Below, piece after piece: positions 7,735 through 15,813 of a stretch of DNA of 48,967 nt. The stretch is from a virus. The notes beneath the pieces were generated by a model. The model worked only from the letters and a program-made list of their open reading frames with translations. It was not told the DNA's origin and did not search any database. The stretch spans positions 1-48,967 of IMG/VR virus record IMGVR_UViG_3300042156_000043, one strand, 5' to 3'. Within the stretch, counting starts at the first letter, position 1; each line of letters starts with the position of its first letter. The position numbers and the translations under genes are program-made.

Positions 7735-8231
7735 GGCTTCACCCCCTGGTCCCCAGCCCTGTCGATGCGCTCGATCTCGGCCAGGATCAGGGCGCCGGCC
7801 TTTACCAGTGCCCGCCGCGGGTCTTCTGGCTTCCACCATGACCGATGGAACGGCCACATCGGCGGGATGACGCGCCCGAAGTCCCCGTCCCCTTGCGATA
7901 GCGGGTTCAGCTCATCGGCTGCGTACAGCGCGTAGGAACTAGCTGCCGCCGCAAGGGTGCCGCTGTCGTGCTCGTCATCGTGTTGCGGTGTCCAACCCTC
8001 GACACTGACCTGCCTGGCACGCTCGGCCAGCACGTCACGCGATGCAGCGGTCTGCTCGAGCAGGAACGGTTCCCCATCAGGGAAATATCCTTGGCCGATG
8101 TCGTGTTTTGGGCACTTGCAGCGGTTAGGGTCACCAAAGGTACCCATCGATACCGCATCGAGCCCGCTGATTTCGATCAGCCAGGTGGACTTATGCCCGT
8201 TCTGGCACTTCACGGGGATTCCGATTTTCAT
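7731..8231 (-). CDS. Conserved phage protein with N-terminal Cys/His cluster
   Basis: A 166-residue protein in two parts. Residues 1-50 hold Cys9, His13, Cys38, Cys40 and His43, a possible metal site. Residues about 68-160 match a domain common in phage early regions, with ERARQVSVEGW, then HDDEHDSG, and near the end RRALVKAGALILAEIERIDR. That domain has no biochemical function known to me. A GGGGGTAACATC leader precedes the ATG. It overlaps the next gene as ATGA. Confidence 0.7.
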   Translation of the reverse strand: MKIGIPVKCQNGHKSTWLIEISGLDAVSMGTFGDPNRCKCPKHDIGQGYFPDGEPFLLEQTAASRDVLAERARQVSVEGWTPQHDDEHDSGTLAAAASSYALYAADELNPLSQGDGDFGRVIPPMWPFHRSWWKPEDPRRALVKAGALILAEIERIDRAGDQGVKP

Positions 8232-8235
8232 GATG

Positions 8236-8487
8236 TTACCCCCTGGGCCATGGATGACGGCCAGAATTGGGATTAATCCAAGGCCTAACTTCGCCGATCT
8301 GGCGAGGAAACATCGCGAACCCGAACATGTTAAACATCTTCATGGTGGCGATGCCGTCCCACTCCTCGCCATGCTCGATGTCGGACATGGCGCAGACGAT
8401 TTCATAGCCTTCGTCGGTTTCCATCAGGGCGACGTCCTCGGTCATGAAACGCGGGATGAGGATGTCGAATATTTGTTTGATGCCCAT
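8236..8487 (-). CDS. Hypothetical protein, 83 residues
   Basis: An acidic protein (MGIKQIFDIL...), with Met-, Phe- and Trp-rich segments in the middle. No signal peptide or membrane helix is evident and no family is recognised. A good ribosome site (AGAGGTGTGAC) precedes ATG at 8487. It is packed tightly between its neighbours in the small-protein block. Confidence 0.65.
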   Translation of the reverse strand: MGIKQIFDILIPRFMTEDVALMETDEGYEIVCAMSDIEHGEEWDGIATMKMFNMFGFAMFPRQIGEVRPWINPNSGRHPWPRG

Positions 8488-8488
8488 G

Positions 8489-8716
8489 TCACACCTCTTT
8501 GTCGTTGATTGTTGCCGCCTCGATCTGCTTGCGCAGCCAGGCAGAGCCGCCCAAGGCGATGTACTTATCGTGCAGGTCCTGCGACACCCGTGACCGTATG
8601 GTGGCGTTCAGCGGGCACGCTGTGGGCCGCCCTGGCCGTTTTGGCGGCGGAGGTGATGAAGGTGAAGGCGGACGAACTGCGCCTTTTGGAATTGGCTGCG
8701 CTTGTTTTGCCGTCAT
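8489..8716 (-). CDS. Small putative DNA-binding protein (ribbon-helix-helix-like C-terminus)
   Basis: A 75-residue protein with a Pro-rich N-terminus (residues 10-30) and a C-terminal half LNATIRSRVSQDLHDKYIAL followed by GGSAWLRKQIE. A short strand followed by two helices is the layout of ribbon-helix-helix regulators. ATG at 8716 overlaps the upstream stop as ATGA, with GGGGTGA before it. If it does bind DNA, the palindromes at 10308 or 6839-7071 are natural candidates. This rests on layout alone. Confidence 0.55.
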   Translation of the reverse strand: MTAKQAQPIPKGAVRPPSPSSPPPPKRPGRPTACPLNATIRSRVSQDLHDKYIALGGSAWLRKQIEAATINDKEV

Positions 8717-8931
8717 GACTTCACCCCACATTCACAGCGAGTTGTGCAGGCCTGCGGATACAGGCATTTGTCGGCCTGCGCCTTGAGAAACGCCCGTTGC
8801 CGCTGGATCTGGCGAACGCACTTTCCGAAGCGCTTTGCCAATACGGCGTTGGTGAGTGTTCCGGACAGGATCAGCTTGTTTTGGTCCTCGGTGAATTTTA
8901 GGGACTCCATGGTTTCGGCGAGGAGGCTCAT
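8713..8931 (-). CDS. Hypothetical protein, 72 residues, possible helix-turn-helix
   Basis: The middle (TNAVLAKRFGKCVRQIQRQR) reads like a helix-turn-helix with a basic recognition helix. The C-terminus carries four cysteines (C56, C62, C66, C68). No family is recognised. The ATG overlaps the previous stop as ATGA. With the neighbouring 75-residue protein it could supply regulation within this block. Confidence 0.55.
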   Translation of the reverse strand: MSLLAETMESLKFTEDQNKLILSGTLTNAVLAKRFGKCVRQIQRQRAFLKAQADKCLYPQACTTRCECGVKS

Positions 8932-9431
8932 GGCGCCACCTTCTTGAGGTAGCCCAGGTCATAGAGGCCGTACAGCACGCCAAGACACTTGGGCCCCGAT
9001 AGATCCTTCAGTTCTTCGGCCACCGCTTCAACCACACGCTTGCGCTCGTCCATTGCGATCTGCTCGGGCGGGCGTATGGGGTGGAAATATTCCAGCGAAC
9101 CTATGCAAATTGGGCCGTCTCCTATCTGACCAACAGCTTGAGGCTCGTCATATTTCTGATGAGCTATGACTTTTACCTTGGTTCGATTGCCGGTTGGACC
9201 ACTGCCGTACCAGCACACCGTCCCAATAGGCGGCAGGCCTTCGCCATTCCATGGCTCAGGCTTACGGTGAATTCTGAAGTGGCTTCCTTCGTCAAAGTAA
9301 TCCCAGTAAGAGCCGTCAGGGCTTTCAAGGTTTTCATTGTGCCATCCGCTTAAATCGCCGCCCCGCTCTGGATGCAGGTCCTCAATCCACAGCGGGAAGC
9401 TTTCCGGCGCCTTGCTCCAATCAATGTTCAT
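8928..9431 (-). CDS. Hypothetical phage protein, 167 residues
   Basis: The protein starts MNIDWSKAPE, an opening shared by many phage early-region proteins that carry one or more W/G-rich repeats. Trp, Tyr and Gly are abundant (SGWHNENLES, CWYGSGPTG). The C-terminal 50 residues are helical and charged (DERKRVVEAVAEELKDL). I know no function. The long upstream extension of this frame is rejected in favour of ATG at 9431. Confidence 0.65.
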   Translation of the reverse strand: MNIDWSKAPESFPLWIEDLHPERGGDLSGWHNENLESPDGSYWDYFDEGSHFRIHRKPEPWNGEGLPPIGTVCWYGSGPTGNRTKVKVIAHQKYDEPQAVGQIGDGPICIGSLEYFHPIRPPEQIAMDERKRVVEAVAEELKDLSGPKCLGVLYGLYDLGYLKKVAP

Positions 9432-9442
9432 GGCATCAGCCC

Positions 9443-9784
9443 TCAGTGCCGAGTGATCGCGGTCATGCAGACCCGCACGGTGTTGGCGGCCAGCACGGCG
9501 TCCATTGCGGCTTGATCGTTGCGACCGGCGAACAGTTGCAGCAGAAGCCCCGGTGGCGTGCTGGCGACGCTCGGGAAGTGGGTGCGAGTCTCGTAACTGA
9601 CGCCGAGGCCGTCTTGCTGATAGGCGAAACTCATCAGCGCCGGAATGCCACAGGCTTTGCACTCCTCGAGCAGTGCAGTGATCAGCGGGCGAACGCGCTC
9701 GTTGTACTGCGCCTCGTTGTTGTATTCCTGCGGACGGGATTGCGCCCACTGCTGCAGGTTGAACGGTTGTTTTTCGTTGGACAT
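9443..9784 (-). CDS. Hypothetical protein, 113 residues
   Basis: The protein starts MSNEKQPFNLQQWAQSRPQE. The central part alternates helices and strands (ALLEECKACGIPALMSFAYQ). The C-terminus looks like a small alpha/beta domain. ATG at 9784 follows a leader with AGAGGCAAAAGCC. No family is recognised. It is the third gene of the small-protein block. Confidence 0.6.
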   Translation of the reverse strand: MSNEKQPFNLQQWAQSRPQEYNNEAQYNERVRPLITALLEECKACGIPALMSFAYQQDGLGVSYETRTHFPSVASTPPGLLLQLFAGRNDQAAMDAVLAANTVRVCMTAITRH

Positions 9785-9822
9785 GGCTTTTGCCTCTTGG
9801 TGTTGGCCCGATCCTCGGGCGG

Positions 9823-9954
9823 TTAGATTCTTTCGAACTTGACTTCGCAGTACAGGCGTCCCTCGTCGCTGACGCAGAGGAACAGCTCGTAGAACCGTGC
9901 AAACTTGGTGGGCATCCACCAGACCAAGCCATCGCGTAGAACGGGCGTGATCAT
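9823..9954 (-). CDS. Hypothetical protein, 43 residues
   Basis: A short frame from ATG at 9954 to TAA at 9823, preceded by ACGAGGT. It fills the gap between the 95- and 113-residue genes. The product (MITPVLRDGL ... CEVKFERI) has a plausible beta-rich composition with WW and two cysteines. Support is position, ribosome site and tight packing only. Confidence 0.55.
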   Translation of the reverse strand: MITPVLRDGLVWWMPTKFARFYELFLCVSDEGRLYCEVKFERI

Positions 9955-9981
9955 GGTTGGTTACCTCGTAGAGTGAGTTGA

Positions 9982-10269
9982 TTAGGCGACGTGCTGCGCG
10001 TTGTTGAATGCGATCAGCCATGCGTTGAACTGGTAGAACGGCATCCATTGGCTGACCTCGATCACCTTCACGCGCTTTCCGCTTCGGTCGATGATTTGAA
10101 GTTGGAACCGAGCCTGCTTTACCGCGTAGCAGTACGAAAGACCGGTGAGTTTTTTCAGGTTGCTGATCAACTCAGCATTCAGGGACAGAGCGTTCTGACG
10201 CTGCTCTGCGGTGACTGCCTGGGCCTCGGCAACGATTTCGGCTTGAGTGTTGTTGATGGTGCAAGGCAT
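9982..10269 (-). CDS. Hypothetical protein, 95 residues; first gene of the small-protein block
   Basis: The protein begins MPCTINNTQAEIVAEAQAVT: a long N-terminal helix, then a strand-rich half (ARFQLQIIDRSGKRVKVIEV), ending in a hydrophobic helix. ATG at 10269 is chosen over an upstream start because it follows GGAG. Upstream lie the TTATGTAGCCACATAA palindrome (10308-10323) and the primase terminator, so this is the promoter-proximal gene of an independent unit. No family recognised. Confidence 0.62.
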   Translation of the reverse strand: MPCTINNTQAEIVAEAQAVTAEQRQNALSLNAELISNLKKLTGLSYCYAVKQARFQLQIIDRSGKRVKVIEVSQWMPFYQFNAWLIAFNNAQHVA

Positions 10270-10307
10270 GTCGTGTCGCTCCGTCGTTGTTCGTTTCGAT
10301 GGGTGAA

Positions 10308-10323
10308 TTATGTAGCCACATAA
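10308..10323 (-). promoter_or_regulatory. Operator-like palindrome TTATGTAGCCACATAA
   Basis: Six-base arms TTATGT/ACATAA flank AGCC, and the site includes TGTAG, the box repeated in the late-block control region. It lies about 40 bases upstream of the first small-block gene, just after the primase terminator, where that block's promoter must be. Confidence 0.6.
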
Positions 10324-10355
10324 TACCACTCACAACTACCGTTCGTCGGAAACGC

Positions 10356-10378
10356 AAAAGCCCGACATCTGCCGGGCT
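10356..10378 (-). terminator. Rho-independent terminator after the primase-helicase gene
   Basis: A 6-bp stem AGCCCG / CGGGCT with an eight-base loop, followed by four T's on the minus strand (the last T of the stem plus three), 19 bases beyond the primase stop. It ends the leftward replication operon. Confidence 0.82.
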
Positions 10379-10396
10379 GCGGTATTGCGGTGCGGA

Positions 10397-13264
10397 TCAG
10401 TCGCCCATGATGTCGCCGACTGCCAGTTCGGTGCATCTGTAGCTGACGGTACCGAACTTGCGGGCGTCCAACTTGGCGGCGCCCTTGATGCGTTGCAGGG
10501 TGCGCGGGTAGCTCTCGGGCCATGACGTATCGGCCAGCACCTTTTTTATCTCCTTGTGCCCGCTGGCGATGCGTACGACCTTAACCCCGTCGCGCTCTGT
10601 TGCCATGATGCCCATTCGAAGCAACGTGCCTTTTGCCTCCTCGGCAGTTACCTCGTATTCCTTGTTTCCTGGCAGGGCGGCAGCCTTGGCTATCAGCTCG
10701 GCCACGCTGCGCGACTTGACGCCGACTGTGGCCGTCTCGACGCGCACGATGTGCGACAGGATGTGGCGCAGGCACATGGCCTCGTCGTTGCCCTCGGTCG
10801 TCTCGGTGATCTCGTCCCAGTTCTGGCGCTCGATCCACTCGACGGCCTTCTCGCGGCTGATCACACCGGTGCTGTGCAGGCCGTAGGCGCCGGCCAGCAG
10901 CGTGCCGATCTGGTCACCCATGCGGCGGTCTTTCAGCGCCAGGGCGGCCGCCTCTGCGAACACCTGGGCATTGTGTCGGATGACCGGGATCATGCGGATA
11001 GCCCGGGCCTGGAGCTGCTGAATGTAATTCTCGGTGAGCGTGTCGAGCAGGTTCGTTTTCATCTGCTTGAACTCGGCGAGGCTCTCGGGCGTTTCGGGCT
11101 CCCCGTACAAGCCCAGCACGGTCACCCGTGTGCGCGCTGCGTGCTGGCGCAGGTTCACACCGATTGATGCGAACGCGAACATGGCCCGGGTCTTGAAGCT
11201 GGCCGCACGCCCGTCCGCGCCACCCTTGAGAAGATCCGCACCGGTTTCGCTACTGGCCCGCGTAACCATCGCGAGAACGTCCTCGACGCGCTCGGCGGCC
11301 TTCTTTCGCTCGCTCTCGAACTCGTCGAACACCACCGGGCGAGCGTCGTGTAGCAGCGCCTGGCGGATGCCCGCCTCGGATGTATCGCCCTCGACCTTGA
11401 GCGCAGGACCATCCAGGCACCGGCCGATAATGTCGACCATCACAGTCGTTTTGCCAGACCCGGCGCCGCCGGTGATCCAGATGTGTGGCCGCCAGCCGAT
11501 GGCCCCGCAGATCGGTGCGAGGAACACCCAGCCCGCCAGCAGCTTGCCGCTAATGGGCCGCTCCCACCGAAGGCGCTCGCATATCTGCACCAACTTGACG
11601 CTCTCGCTGTTGCCCAGGGGATCATTAAACGACAGCTTGATCGGCTTGCCGGCCTCGTACACGAAACTGCTCGGGGCATCGCGCAGGGTGAATTCTTCGG
11701 GCTCACCGTCCGGAGTGCCCAGCACCACGCGGTTACCCAGGTGCACGGCCCACTTGCCGCGATCCCACCACGCGCCGCGGCCCCTGATCAGCTCGGGATC
11801 CCATATCCCGATGCGCTGGGCCTGCTGGATCAGTGCGTCGGCCGCCAGGTCCCAGTTGATTCCGTCGCCTGAACGCTTCTCGGCGGGGAAGTTGTCTTTC
11901 CAGTACAGCAGGCTGGCGAGCTGCAGCAGGTTCAGTTTCGTGTGTTGGCCTGGCGCCATGGCGGTCACCTGGGGGATTCCGTCCGGCAGGTAATAGGCAC
12001 GGCCACGGTCCCACCCCAAGATGCGGAACGGGCGCTGCTCTGGCGGGCGTGTCGGGCGGCCTTCGTCTTCGCGATAGTGGTAATCGGGCAGCGGCAGGTC
12101 GTTGTCGTTGGCCGCGGAGTCGTAGTCGAACTGGTCGTAGTCGGCCAGCGGCACCTCGTCGGGCACGGGCGCCGCGGCAGTCTCGCGGATCTGCTCGGGC
12201 GTGGCGATGTTGGCCTTGAGGTATTCCATCACCATCGCGCCGGTCCAGCCGTCCGCCTCAAGGTCGGCGAGGTCGTAGCCATTCGGCCAGCCTTGCGGGT
12301 GCCCTGGGAGCGGTACCGCGACGATGCGCATGGTGGCTCCGTGCTTGGACGTCAGCTCAGCAATGCGCAGCATGGCGCCCATTCCTGGCTGTTCGTCGTA
12401 GGCCTTGAGCTGGCCGGCCTGGGGATGGTTCTCGGCGTACGCCTGGCTGTCGCAGTCGGGCCAGCCCACCACCTTGCGGCCGGCCAATAGCTGCCACTGG
12501 GCTTTATCCACGGCCTTGCACCCGCCGGGCCATGTCATGACAGTGACCGGCAGGCCGGCCAGCAGGCGGCGGCCAGCGTCGGCGGCTTTCTCGCCCTCGA
12601 CGAGAATGATGTTGTGCTGTGGGTGGGCGGCCAGCAGCTCGGCGCCGTACAGCAGGCGGGGCTCGGGCAAGGCGCCTTGCTTGAACTTCTGCTCGCCGGT
12701 GGTGGTGTTGGTTTTCCAGCACACTGGGATGACGTCCTTGCCGATGCTGCCGTCCGGCTTGGTATGCTCGACCCGGCACGTGTAGGCGTGCAGGTTGCCC
12801 TCGACGTCGCGGTACGGCCAGGCGGCGACAACCTTCTGCTCGACCCATTCGCCGTCGCGGTTGACGTAAAGGGTCGACGGTGCCTTGGCGCTGGCCGGAG
12901 CAATCGCTGGCACCCAATCATTGACCGGGCGCTGCTTGGCCTTGCCATTGCGCTGGGGCGTGTTGTCGTTGGTGGTGGCGGCCGTTCCGCCAGCCAATTG
13001 TGCGAACCGATCCAGGGCCTCGGGAAAGTCGAGCTGATAGTACTTCTGGATGAACTCGATGTGATCACCGCCCTCGCCGCACCCGGCACAGTAAAACCCC
13101 TCGCGGCCGTCGCGGTAGAATACGCCGAACGATGGCGTCTTCTCTTTGTGGAATGGGCACAAGCCCTTGAACTCGGTCCCGTTCTTTTTCAGGTCCACCA
13201 CGTCGCCGATCAGATCGGCGAGCGGCAGGCGTTCTTTTAATTTTGCAATGTCGTGGCGTGCCAT
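10397..13264 (-). CDS. Primase-helicase (zinc finger, Toprim, AAA ATPase)
   Basis: A 955-residue replication protein. The N-terminus has a DnaG-type zinc finger (CPFHKEKTPSF, then CAGCGEGGDHIEF). A Toprim region follows with ILVEGEKAAD and the DCDSQ acidic cluster. The C-terminal half is an ATPase with Walker A ITGGAGSGKTT and acidic VVFDEFESE as Walker B. It should prime and unwind DNA at the phage fork. ATG at 13264 is chosen because GAGG lies six to seven bases before it; the frame also has an upstream TTG. Two Asn-Asp-Asn motifs (12101-12109 and 12962-12970) lie in low-complexity linkers. It is the last gene of the operon. Confidence 0.9.
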   Translation of the reverse strand: MARHDIAKLKERLPLADLIGDVVDLKKNGTEFKGLCPFHKEKTPSFGVFYRDGREGFYCAGCGEGGDHIEFIQKYYQLDFPEALDRFAQLAGGTAATTNDNTPQRNGKAKQRPVNDWVPAIAPASAKAPSTLYVNRDGEWVEQKVVAAWPYRDVEGNLHAYTCRVEHTKPDGSIGKDVIPVCWKTNTTTGEQKFKQGALPEPRLLYGAELLAAHPQHNIILVEGEKAADAGRRLLAGLPVTVMTWPGGCKAVDKAQWQLLAGRKVVGWPDCDSQAYAENHPQAGQLKAYDEQPGMGAMLRIAELTSKHGATMRIVAVPLPGHPQGWPNGYDLADLEADGWTGAMVMEYLKANIATPEQIRETAAAPVPDEVPLADYDQFDYDSAANDNDLPLPDYHYREDEGRPTRPPEQRPFRILGWDRGRAYYLPDGIPQVTAMAPGQHTKLNLLQLASLLYWKDNFPAEKRSGDGINWDLAADALIQQAQRIGIWDPELIRGRGAWWDRGKWAVHLGNRVVLGTPDGEPEEFTLRDAPSSFVYEAGKPIKLSFNDPLGNSESVKLVQICERLRWERPISGKLLAGWVFLAPICGAIGWRPHIWITGGAGSGKTTVMVDIIGRCLDGPALKVEGDTSEAGIRQALLHDARPVVFDEFESERKKAAERVEDVLAMVTRASSETGADLLKGGADGRAASFKTRAMFAFASIGVNLRQHAARTRVTVLGLYGEPETPESLAEFKQMKTNLLDTLTENYIQQLQARAIRMIPVIRHNAQVFAEAAALALKDRRMGDQIGTLLAGAYGLHSTGVISREKAVEWIERQNWDEITETTEGNDEAMCLRHILSHIVRVETATVGVKSRSVAELIAKAAALPGNKEYEVTAEEAKGTLLRMGIMATERDGVKVVRIASGHKEIKKVLADTSWPESYPRTLQRIKGAAKLDARKFGTVSYRCTELAVGDIMGD

Positions 13265-13272
13265 GGTGATCC

Positions 13273-14916
13273 TCAACCGACCTGTTGGGCGGCGGTGGCA
13301 GGGTTGTTATCGTTCGATTGCTCGAGCATACGCACTTGGGCATCAATGCGCCGGGCTATCCATTGCACGACGGTGGTGGCCTTACTGTTGCCGATCGCCT
13401 TGTAACGAGGCCCATCGGCGGCCATCAGCATCCAGCCGCCTTCTACCTTCTCCCACATATCGGCCGGGCGGTTCTTAGTGATCTTGCGCTGTTTGTAGAG
13501 GCGCAACGGGATGCGCGTGTAATTGTCGGGGAATCCCTGCAGGCGTTCGCATTCGAGCGGGGTCAGGCGGCGGACTGCGGTGCCACCGACCAGCATTTCA
13601 GCCTCGGTTACTGGGTTGCTGTTGTTCCGCATATTCCCAGAACGAAGGGTCGGCGATACCGATGCAACAATCGGCTGGCCCCGCTCGGTACCGTCCTCGC
13701 TGGCGTCGAACCCATCGGCCTTGAGTGTGTGCGTTATGTCGCTGGTGATGCACACGGCGACCTGGCCGCCCGCATTTGCATGGCTGTCACCGTGGCCCAT
13801 GGCGCGCAGGGTTGGCGATATCTCACCGGCGTCGGCGCCGTGGTCCTTGCAGCTGAATGCGAGGATGGCGTTCTCGGCCCCGTTGTTGCGCCCCAAGGTG
13901 TGCGCTTGGTCGATGCTGACGCACGGGTCTTGCGTCCCATGCACGACGATAGGCGCTTCATGGTTGCAGGTCAGCGTCGGCGCCCGGTTGACCGATATCT
14001 CTGCGTTTGGCTGTCCGTGGGCCATGCAGATCAGGTTTACGTCATCGCCCCGATCAGCCTTCGGCGGACCAGCAAGCAAAGTGTTTGCAGTGGCTGGCAG
14101 GAAGTGGCCGGCGGTCGCTCCCTCTGGCCGACCACCAGCACCACCGCTGTACGCGTGACTGGTGAGCGTGCCGACCGTCAGAGGGATGTCGTCGGTGCTG
14201 TATCCGCCACTGCTGCGAGCGCCGCCTGCAATGGTACCGGTAACGTTTTGCGCCGGTTGTCGGCTCGGCGGATGATCCCGGCGCAGGCCATCGCGCTCAA
14301 AAAGTACCGCGGCGGGATCGAACCCTGCTCGAGCACTTGCGACAACGAACACACGGCGGCGTCGTTGGGCCAATCCGAAATATTGGGCATCCAGAACCCG
14401 CCATGCTGCTGCTCGCGTGGGTCCATACACACAACCAGCGTTCGTCCATTTTCCCCCTGACGGCTTGAGCGCATCGGATTCGCCCACCAAGGCTGCGAGG
14501 AAACAACCGAACGCGTTTGCTTTGTCGGAGAGGACGCCGGGCACGTTTTCCCACCAGACGATGCACTCGTCGTCTCCTCTTGCGGTTCGAACATGGTCAA
14601 TTGCATCGGCAGTCTCCACGAATTTGATTGTCAGTTGTCCGCGCTCACCCTCAAGGCCGAGGCGCATGCCCGCCACGCTAAAATCTTGGCAAGGCGTGCC
14701 ACCCACAAACAGGCCCGGGGCATGGACGCGGCCGGCGAGGATTTCGCGGGGGAGCTGGGTCATGTCGCCGAGGTTGGCGACGTCGGGGTAATGATGCGCC
14801 AGCACCGCGCAGGGAAACGGCTCAATCTCGGCGAACCAAGAGGCTTTCCATCCAAGCGGGTGCACTGCAACGGTAGCGGCCTCGATGCCGCTGCAAACGC
14901 TGCCGTAGTCGATCAT
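13273..14916 (-). CDS. DNA (cytosine-5) methyltransferase with repetitive target-recognition region
   Basis: A 547-residue C5 methyltransferase. Visible motifs are SVCSGIEAAT (SAM binding), GGTPCQDFSVAG with catalytic Cys76, ENVPGVLS (ENV at 123-125), QRRRRVFVVA, RRLTPLECERLQGFPDNY and YKAIGNSKATTVVQW. Between the last two groups lies a long region with about eight spaced Thr-Leu units, which replaces a normal target-recognition domain. It probably protects phage DNA from restriction. ATG at 14916 overlaps the previous stop as ATGA. The tail contains Asn-Asp-Asn (13306-13314). Specificity cannot be read from sequence. Confidence 0.92.
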   Translation of the reverse strand: MIDYGSVCSGIEAATVAVHPLGWKASWFAEIEPFPCAVLAHHYPDVANLGDMTQLPREILAGRVHAPGLFVGGTPCQDFSVAGMRLGLEGERGQLTIKFVETADAIDHVRTARGDDECIVWWENVPGVLSDKANAFGCFLAALVGESDALKPSGGKWTNAGCVYGPTRAAAWRVLDAQYFGLAQRRRRVFVVASARAGFDPAAVLFERDGLRRDHPPSRQPAQNVTGTIAGGARSSGGYSTDDIPLTVGTLTSHAYSGGAGGRPEGATAGHFLPATANTLLAGPPKADRGDDVNLICMAHGQPNAEISVNRAPTLTCNHEAPIVVHGTQDPCVSIDQAHTLGRNNGAENAILAFSCKDHGADAGEISPTLRAMGHGDSHANAGGQVAVCITSDITHTLKADGFDASEDGTERGQPIVASVSPTLRSGNMRNNSNPVTEAEMLVGGTAVRRLTPLECERLQGFPDNYTRIPLRLYKQRKITKNRPADMWEKVEGGWMLMAADGPRYKAIGNSKATTVVQWIARRIDAQVRMLEQSNDNNPATAAQQVG

Positions 14917-15311
14917 AGCCGAACGCTCAACTTGACCCGGGACGGCTCGTTGGTGCGGCTGTCGACGAACCATTGGGCGCTGGGAAGTTCGCTCATTGAG
15001 TTGTACACGGGGATCCCCCGTTGAGTTGCTTCGTGGATCTCGTCGCGAGTTCCCGACGACGATTCCCATCCCGGCACCAGCACGACAGCATCGGCACGGC
15101 GCAGCAGTTCCATGGTGCTCGCGAGCCAGAACTCGTCGGAAATGCCGGGCAGCAGCTCGTCGAGGTGACCGGTGTTCGCGTGGGGGATGATGGGGCTCCA
15201 GCCTTTGACGCAGCACAATTTGCCGACGTGGCGTGCGGCCTGGATGTTGAGTTCGATGGCGGCACGATTTGGCCCGCGATAAGGGCCTGCAACATAGATG
15301 ACAGGGATCAT
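14913..15311 (-). CDS. DUF4406 protein (nucleoside 2-deoxyribosyltransferase-like fold)
   Basis: A 132-residue protein with the family hallmarks: VIYVAGPYRGPN at the start, PIIPHANTGHLDE, RADAVVLVPGWESSSGTRDE, and GIPVYN. DUF4406 proteins resemble nucleoside deoxyribosyltransferases and are common in phage early operons. Their activity is not settled; nucleotide salvage or hydrolysis is inferred. It is the first gene after a good promoter with TTGCGCAA-type boxes at 15349-15386. Its stop overlaps the methyltransferase start. Confidence 0.82.
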   Translation of the reverse strand: MIPVIYVAGPYRGPNRAAIELNIQAARHVGKLCCVKGWSPIIPHANTGHLDELLPGISDEFWLASTMELLRRADAVVLVPGWESSSGTRDEIHEATQRGIPVYNSMSELPSAQWFVDSRTNEPSRVKLSVRL

Positions 15312-15348
15312 AGTGGAATGCTCGTTGTGTGGTGGCTGGCTTAATACT

Positions 15349-15386
15349 GTTGCGTGACTATAGCGCGCAACGCAACACTATGACAA
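15349..15386 (-). promoter_or_regulatory. Promoter with TTGCGC-type operator boxes (for DUF4406-methyltransferase-primase)
   Basis: On the minus strand TTGTCA (15381-15386) and TATAGT (15357-15362) are 18 bases apart, a good sigma-70 promoter. The spacer holds GTTGCGTTGCGCGC, and GCAAC lies just past the -10 box (GTTGCGT on the plus strand at 15349-15355). The same boxes overlap promoters at 17.9, 22.1 and 28.0 kb. Confidence 0.78.
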
Positions 15387-15387
15387 G

Positions 15388-15804
15388 TCAAGTATTCGGC
15401 AAGTCGAGACTGATCTGGTCAGGGTCGTTGACTATGAGGGCTATGCCGCCGGCTTCGGTGATTTCTTTCTGCCACGCGATCTGTTCTTTGGTTGCCTTGC
15501 CGTTGGCCTTCGTCTCGAGGGACAGGAACACGGCGATCGGCTTGCCGACCATTTCCTGGGTGACGATGATCGAGTCGTACCCGATGCCGTCGCCAGATCC
15601 CTTGCACAACCCGAACTCGATAAAGCTGGGGTGAGTGATGATGCGCTCGCCGCCCTGGGCCTTGTAGACTTGGCCGGGCTTGAGGCTGAACCCAGGCCCT
15701 GACCATCCGCTGCCCACGTTGTTGCGGTACACGCGTGCGAACGGGTTGATCCGGCTTACGGCCAGCAGGCAGTTTTTCCAGACGTTGTTTTCCTTCATGC
15801 CCAT
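15388..15804 (-). CDS. VRR-NUC nuclease (Holliday junction resolvase-like) with clamp-binding-like C-terminus
   Basis: A 138-residue protein of the VRR-NUC branch of the PD-(D/E)XK nucleases. GDGIGYDSI supplies the Asp, SLETKANGKATKEQIAWQ supplies the E-x-K, and GGIALIVNDP closes the domain. Such proteins are thought to cut branched DNA during phage recombination or packaging. The last residues read QISLDLPNT. QISLDL fits the Q-x-x-L-x-L hexapeptide that binds the bacterial sliding clamp. ATG at 15804 has AGGGG six bases upstream. It follows the helicase closely. Confidence 0.85.
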   Translation of the reverse strand: MGMKENNVWKNCLLAVSRINPFARVYRNNVGSGWSGPGFSLKPGQVYKAQGGERIITHPSFIEFGLCKGSGDGIGYDSIIVTQEMVGKPIAVFLSLETKANGKATKEQIAWQKEITEAGGIALIVNDPDQISLDLPNT

Positions 15805-15813
15805 GACTTGCCC

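Noticed and set aside
7731-8231. Possible dATP/dGTP diphosphohydrolase (2-aminoadenine pathway)
   Set aside because: The conserved segment does not match that family's pattern, and no PurZ-like or DpoZ-like gene is present.
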